From Smittium culicis (taxonomy: Eukaryota; Kickxellomycota; Harpellomycetes; Harpellales; Legeriomycetaceae): a DNA stretch of 21,652 bases. Both the position numbers and the translations under genes were made by a program. The notes below the pieces were generated by a model, which made no database searches, was not told the DNA's origin, and saw only the letters and a list, made by a program, of their open reading frames with translations. Location: contig LSSN01001020.1 of assembly GCA_001970855.1 (NCBI GenBank), positions 1 through 21,652 on the forward strand. The letters are read 5' to 3'. Shown piece after piece: positions 19,582-21,652 of the stretch (positions are counted from its first letter, which is position 1; each line of letters begins with the position of its first letter).

Positions 19582-20521
19582 TTTTCGAGCTATTAATAGT
19601 TGCAACAGGACACCTTTTTTTGCATAAATTTATTCTGTTTCTTCTTTGGTGTTCTCTTTAACCACTTAACATTATTTATTCGGAGAAAAATAACTATCAT
19701 GTTGCAATGTATCTTTTTTGCAATAAAAAGAATACAAATTAGTCTTTTTTCAATGCCAAGTAGAATCTTTTTAAGAATTAATAGTATTTTAAATCGTCTT
19801 TATATATCAACTCTGAAAATTTATTTGAAGTTATTATTTTATTTTCTTTCAAGAATTTTAAAAAGTATAAAAACTCAATCTTGGTTATATTCTTCATTTT
19901 AGCTGTTTTTTTCATTTTTTATTGATAAATTTTGATGTTTTTCCAGCTTCAAATATATGTTTAAATGAAAACTTTACAATATAAATAATAAAATCTTATA
20001 TGACTATTTTAATTTCCAAAATCATTAATTTTTTAAGCTCTCTAATGATTTTTAAAACTATATTTAGGTATAGATTAAATTGGTCAATTTTGATAAACTT
20101 TTCTTAATATAACTCAATTTATTTAACTAATCAGTTCAAATTAGTATCATTATTCGATACAATTTTAATAACCAAAAAAGCACATATTTAATTTTATCCC
20201 AATCTTGAAGAGATTCTTTATAAATTAGTATTTAGTCTAATTTTTAGATATAAAAATTGTTACTTACCATATATGACACGTTTAGGGATCTATTCGCATT
20301 TATTATTAAATTAATTACTTTTTGCCTTCAAATTATTTTATGATAAAAATAAATCTCATAATAAGTACAATATATTTTAAATAATAAATATTTAAATTTA
20401 TGTAAATCTAATAATCTTTTTATTTCTCTTAGGAAGATTTATTAACATAAATTAAAAATATTTAAGACTGATTATAAAATTTATAATTATGTAAATGAAG
20501 TATTAATTTTTATCATAAAAG

Positions 20522-20603
20522 TTTTCAACCGACCCACTTAATCTCTCTAACTGCTTCATACCCACTGAGCATATGTTCAAGGGGGCTGTTATATCACTTT
20601 AAT
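20522..20603 (-). mobile_element. 3' untranslated end of the LINE relic
   Basis: Directly follows the final TAA of the reverse-transcriptase frame on the - strand. The part 20582-20522 is shared with 3207-3146 and ends GGTTGAAAA, after which both copies run into unrelated AT-rich DNA. That shared boundary marks the likely 3' terminus of this element family, which seems to lack a long poly(A) tail. Confidence 0.6.
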
Positions 20604-21652
20604 TTATAGTATAAGTTTTTTCGACATGCGGATCTCATTCAAAAATTTGACTGTTTCCAGCTCAAAATTCTGATCAGCTGTGCCAGCTCGAAGCTGGCTC
20701 AAAGATTGTTTAGATTCCCATCCAAGGAGTTTACCAACTAACACCAACCGGGCTTCGTTGAAACTTGAAAGCAAATTTTTTTCGTCAGAGCGGATCGGCG
20801 TCGGAATGAACCGGCAGATGGTCTGCGATCAGTGATTTCGCCACCGGCTGCAGTTCAGAAGTATGTGGTCGACCGCCTCAGGCTCACACAAGTAACAGCA
20901 GGAGCAAAAAATTAAATTTTTAAATTTTTGGTCGACTATTTTCATTTTCTAGAGGCGCTAGGCAGTCCGAAATGTGCCCATACGCATTTACCCAATGTCC
21001 TGAATGCCCAGCTTCAGGTCCGGATACATTACTTGAAGGTCAACCCAGCTACCTTTTTTGCCGATTTTCCTGTCCACCGTCCACCGGTGGATGACAGACC
21101 GGTTATTTCGTCGTTTCTGGTTGACTATCGTGATGATAGTCTGACCGTTTGAGTCTTGAGAGCAAAATTTTTTGATCCACCGGGCGCTCCCGGTCACCCA
21201 GGTGGACATCCGGGCCTTCTTCGGAGCCTTGATGAGGTCGGCGATCCATGTTTTTGATGTTGGCCACTTATGGTATGCACGCTCACGGGCTGTGCTGGTG
21301 CGCATGAACACTGAGCTTATGCCCAGTTCATCCCTGATGCGCTCCATGGCCGCTGATTTTCCGACATTGGCAACCAGTCGGATTGCTTTGTCGATTTCTG
21401 ACTGTATGGGATTGCATCTGGCTTCGCTCATGCCAAATGTCTCCCCACCGTAGCATCCAATCGGCATCAGCACCGAATTGATTAACTTTATTTTTAGTGC
21501 TGTGAGCACATCAGTCCGTTTCAGGAAGCTGTACGCAGCGAATACAGCCTTCCTGACCTTATTCTTATTGTTCTTGATCGTCCCAGATACATCCCACTTG
21601 CTATTCATAATATAGCCCAAGTAGGTGTACTGGTCGGTGGAGTTGACTTTTT
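20604..21652 (-). pseudogene. Decayed LINE-type reverse transcriptase, 3' part
   Basis: The C-terminal part of a non-LTR retrotransposon ORF2, entering from beyond the right edge. Reading left from 21652 it starts with a YTYLGYIMN segment, the conserved stretch that follows the RT active site. Next comes a thumb-like region with LINSVLMPIGCYGGETFG and RDELGISSV. A zinc knuckle follows at 20897-20850 (C-x2-C-x6-H-x4-C), preceded by a CSCC stretch from 20906 and followed by a further 80 or so residues to TAA at 20606-20604. The catalytic Asp pair itself lies outside the window. In-frame stops at 20990-20988 (TAA), 20960-20958 (TAG), 20951-20949 (TAG) and 20831-20829 (TGA) break it, yet the frame stays constant across all of them. 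It is higher in GC than its surroundings, as expected for an inserted element. Confidence 0.85.

Larger units (their letters stand above)
18406..20521. other. Spacer upstream of the zeta-COP gene
   Basis: About the first 550 bases are less AT-rich and contain the zeta-COP promoter. The remainder is AT-rich. An open frame at 19600-19902 encodes a low-complexity Phe/Leu/Ile/Lys chain and looks like chance. Two C-rich tracts are listed separately. No RNA gene recognised. Confidence 0.5.

Noticed and set aside
19600..19902. 100-aa open frame, hydrophobic and Lys-rich
   Set aside because: Composition is what AT-rich DNA encodes by chance. There is no start context, homology or neighbour supporting it.
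20829..20990. Idea that the stops in the LINE relic show C-to-T mutation or a Gln/Arg-recoded genetic code
   Set aside because: Every stop codon is one C-to-T step from a Gln or Arg codon, so the pattern is not evidence by itself. Recoding is unlikely because all four host genes here end in TAA and contain no internal stops.

Overview
The window looks like nuclear DNA from an AT-rich fungus. The genes carry short GT-AG introns of 93 to 249 nt. Three of the four protein genes have recognisable fungal or eukaryotic relatives, and the fourth is a very large secreted Ser/Thr-rich protein of the kind common on fungal cell surfaces. Coding DNA is much less AT-rich than the long spacers, and a LINE-type retrotransposon relic lies at the right end. 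An early-diverging, AT-rich fungus (for example a Kickxellomycotina/Harpellales-type genome) would fit, but that placement is inferred from style and not proven.

Layout from left to right. (1) 1-335: a GC-richer, poly(A)-tailed tail of a probable retroelement. (2) 336-4205: a long AT-rich spacer with one short relic of a retroelement 3' end and a purine tract plus hairpin in front of the next gene. (3) 4206-7705 (+): cytosolic leucyl-tRNA synthetase, three exons, 1094 aa. (4) 7706-9261: 3' flank, then a repeat-rich promoter with microsatellites, a 20-bp minisatellite, a 25-bp direct repeat, a CCAAT box, a TATA-like box and a pyrimidine-rich leader. (5) 9262-11324 (+): a group II PLP-dependent decarboxylase of the glutamate/cysteine-sulfinate type, three exons, 572 aa, whose second intron is built from 14 tandem decamers resembling branch sites. 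(6) 11325-11570: a short convergent 3' spacer. (7) 16106-11571 (-): a giant Ser/Thr-rich secreted protein. A signal-peptide exon at 16022-16106 can be joined in frame to the long exon, giving about 1428 aa with two Cys-pair modules and an Asn/Tyr-rich block. (8) 16107-17847: AT-rich spacer. (9) 18405-17848 (-): coatomer (COPI) zeta subunit, 185 aa. (10) 18406-20521: AT-rich spacer with two C-rich tracts. (11) 20522-21652 (-): the 3' part of a decayed LINE-type reverse transcriptase gene with four in-frame stops, running off the window.

The protein genes have unrelated jobs: translation, amino-acid decarboxylation, cell surface, and Golgi-to-ER vesicle traffic. They do not form a pathway or cluster. 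The most unusual points are the branch-site-like decamer array filling an intron, the duplicated Cys module in the secreted protein, the low-complexity insert in the decarboxylase catalytic loop, the codon-usage shift inside the leucyl-tRNA synthetase gene, and a shared 3' terminus that ties two retroelement relics in this window together.
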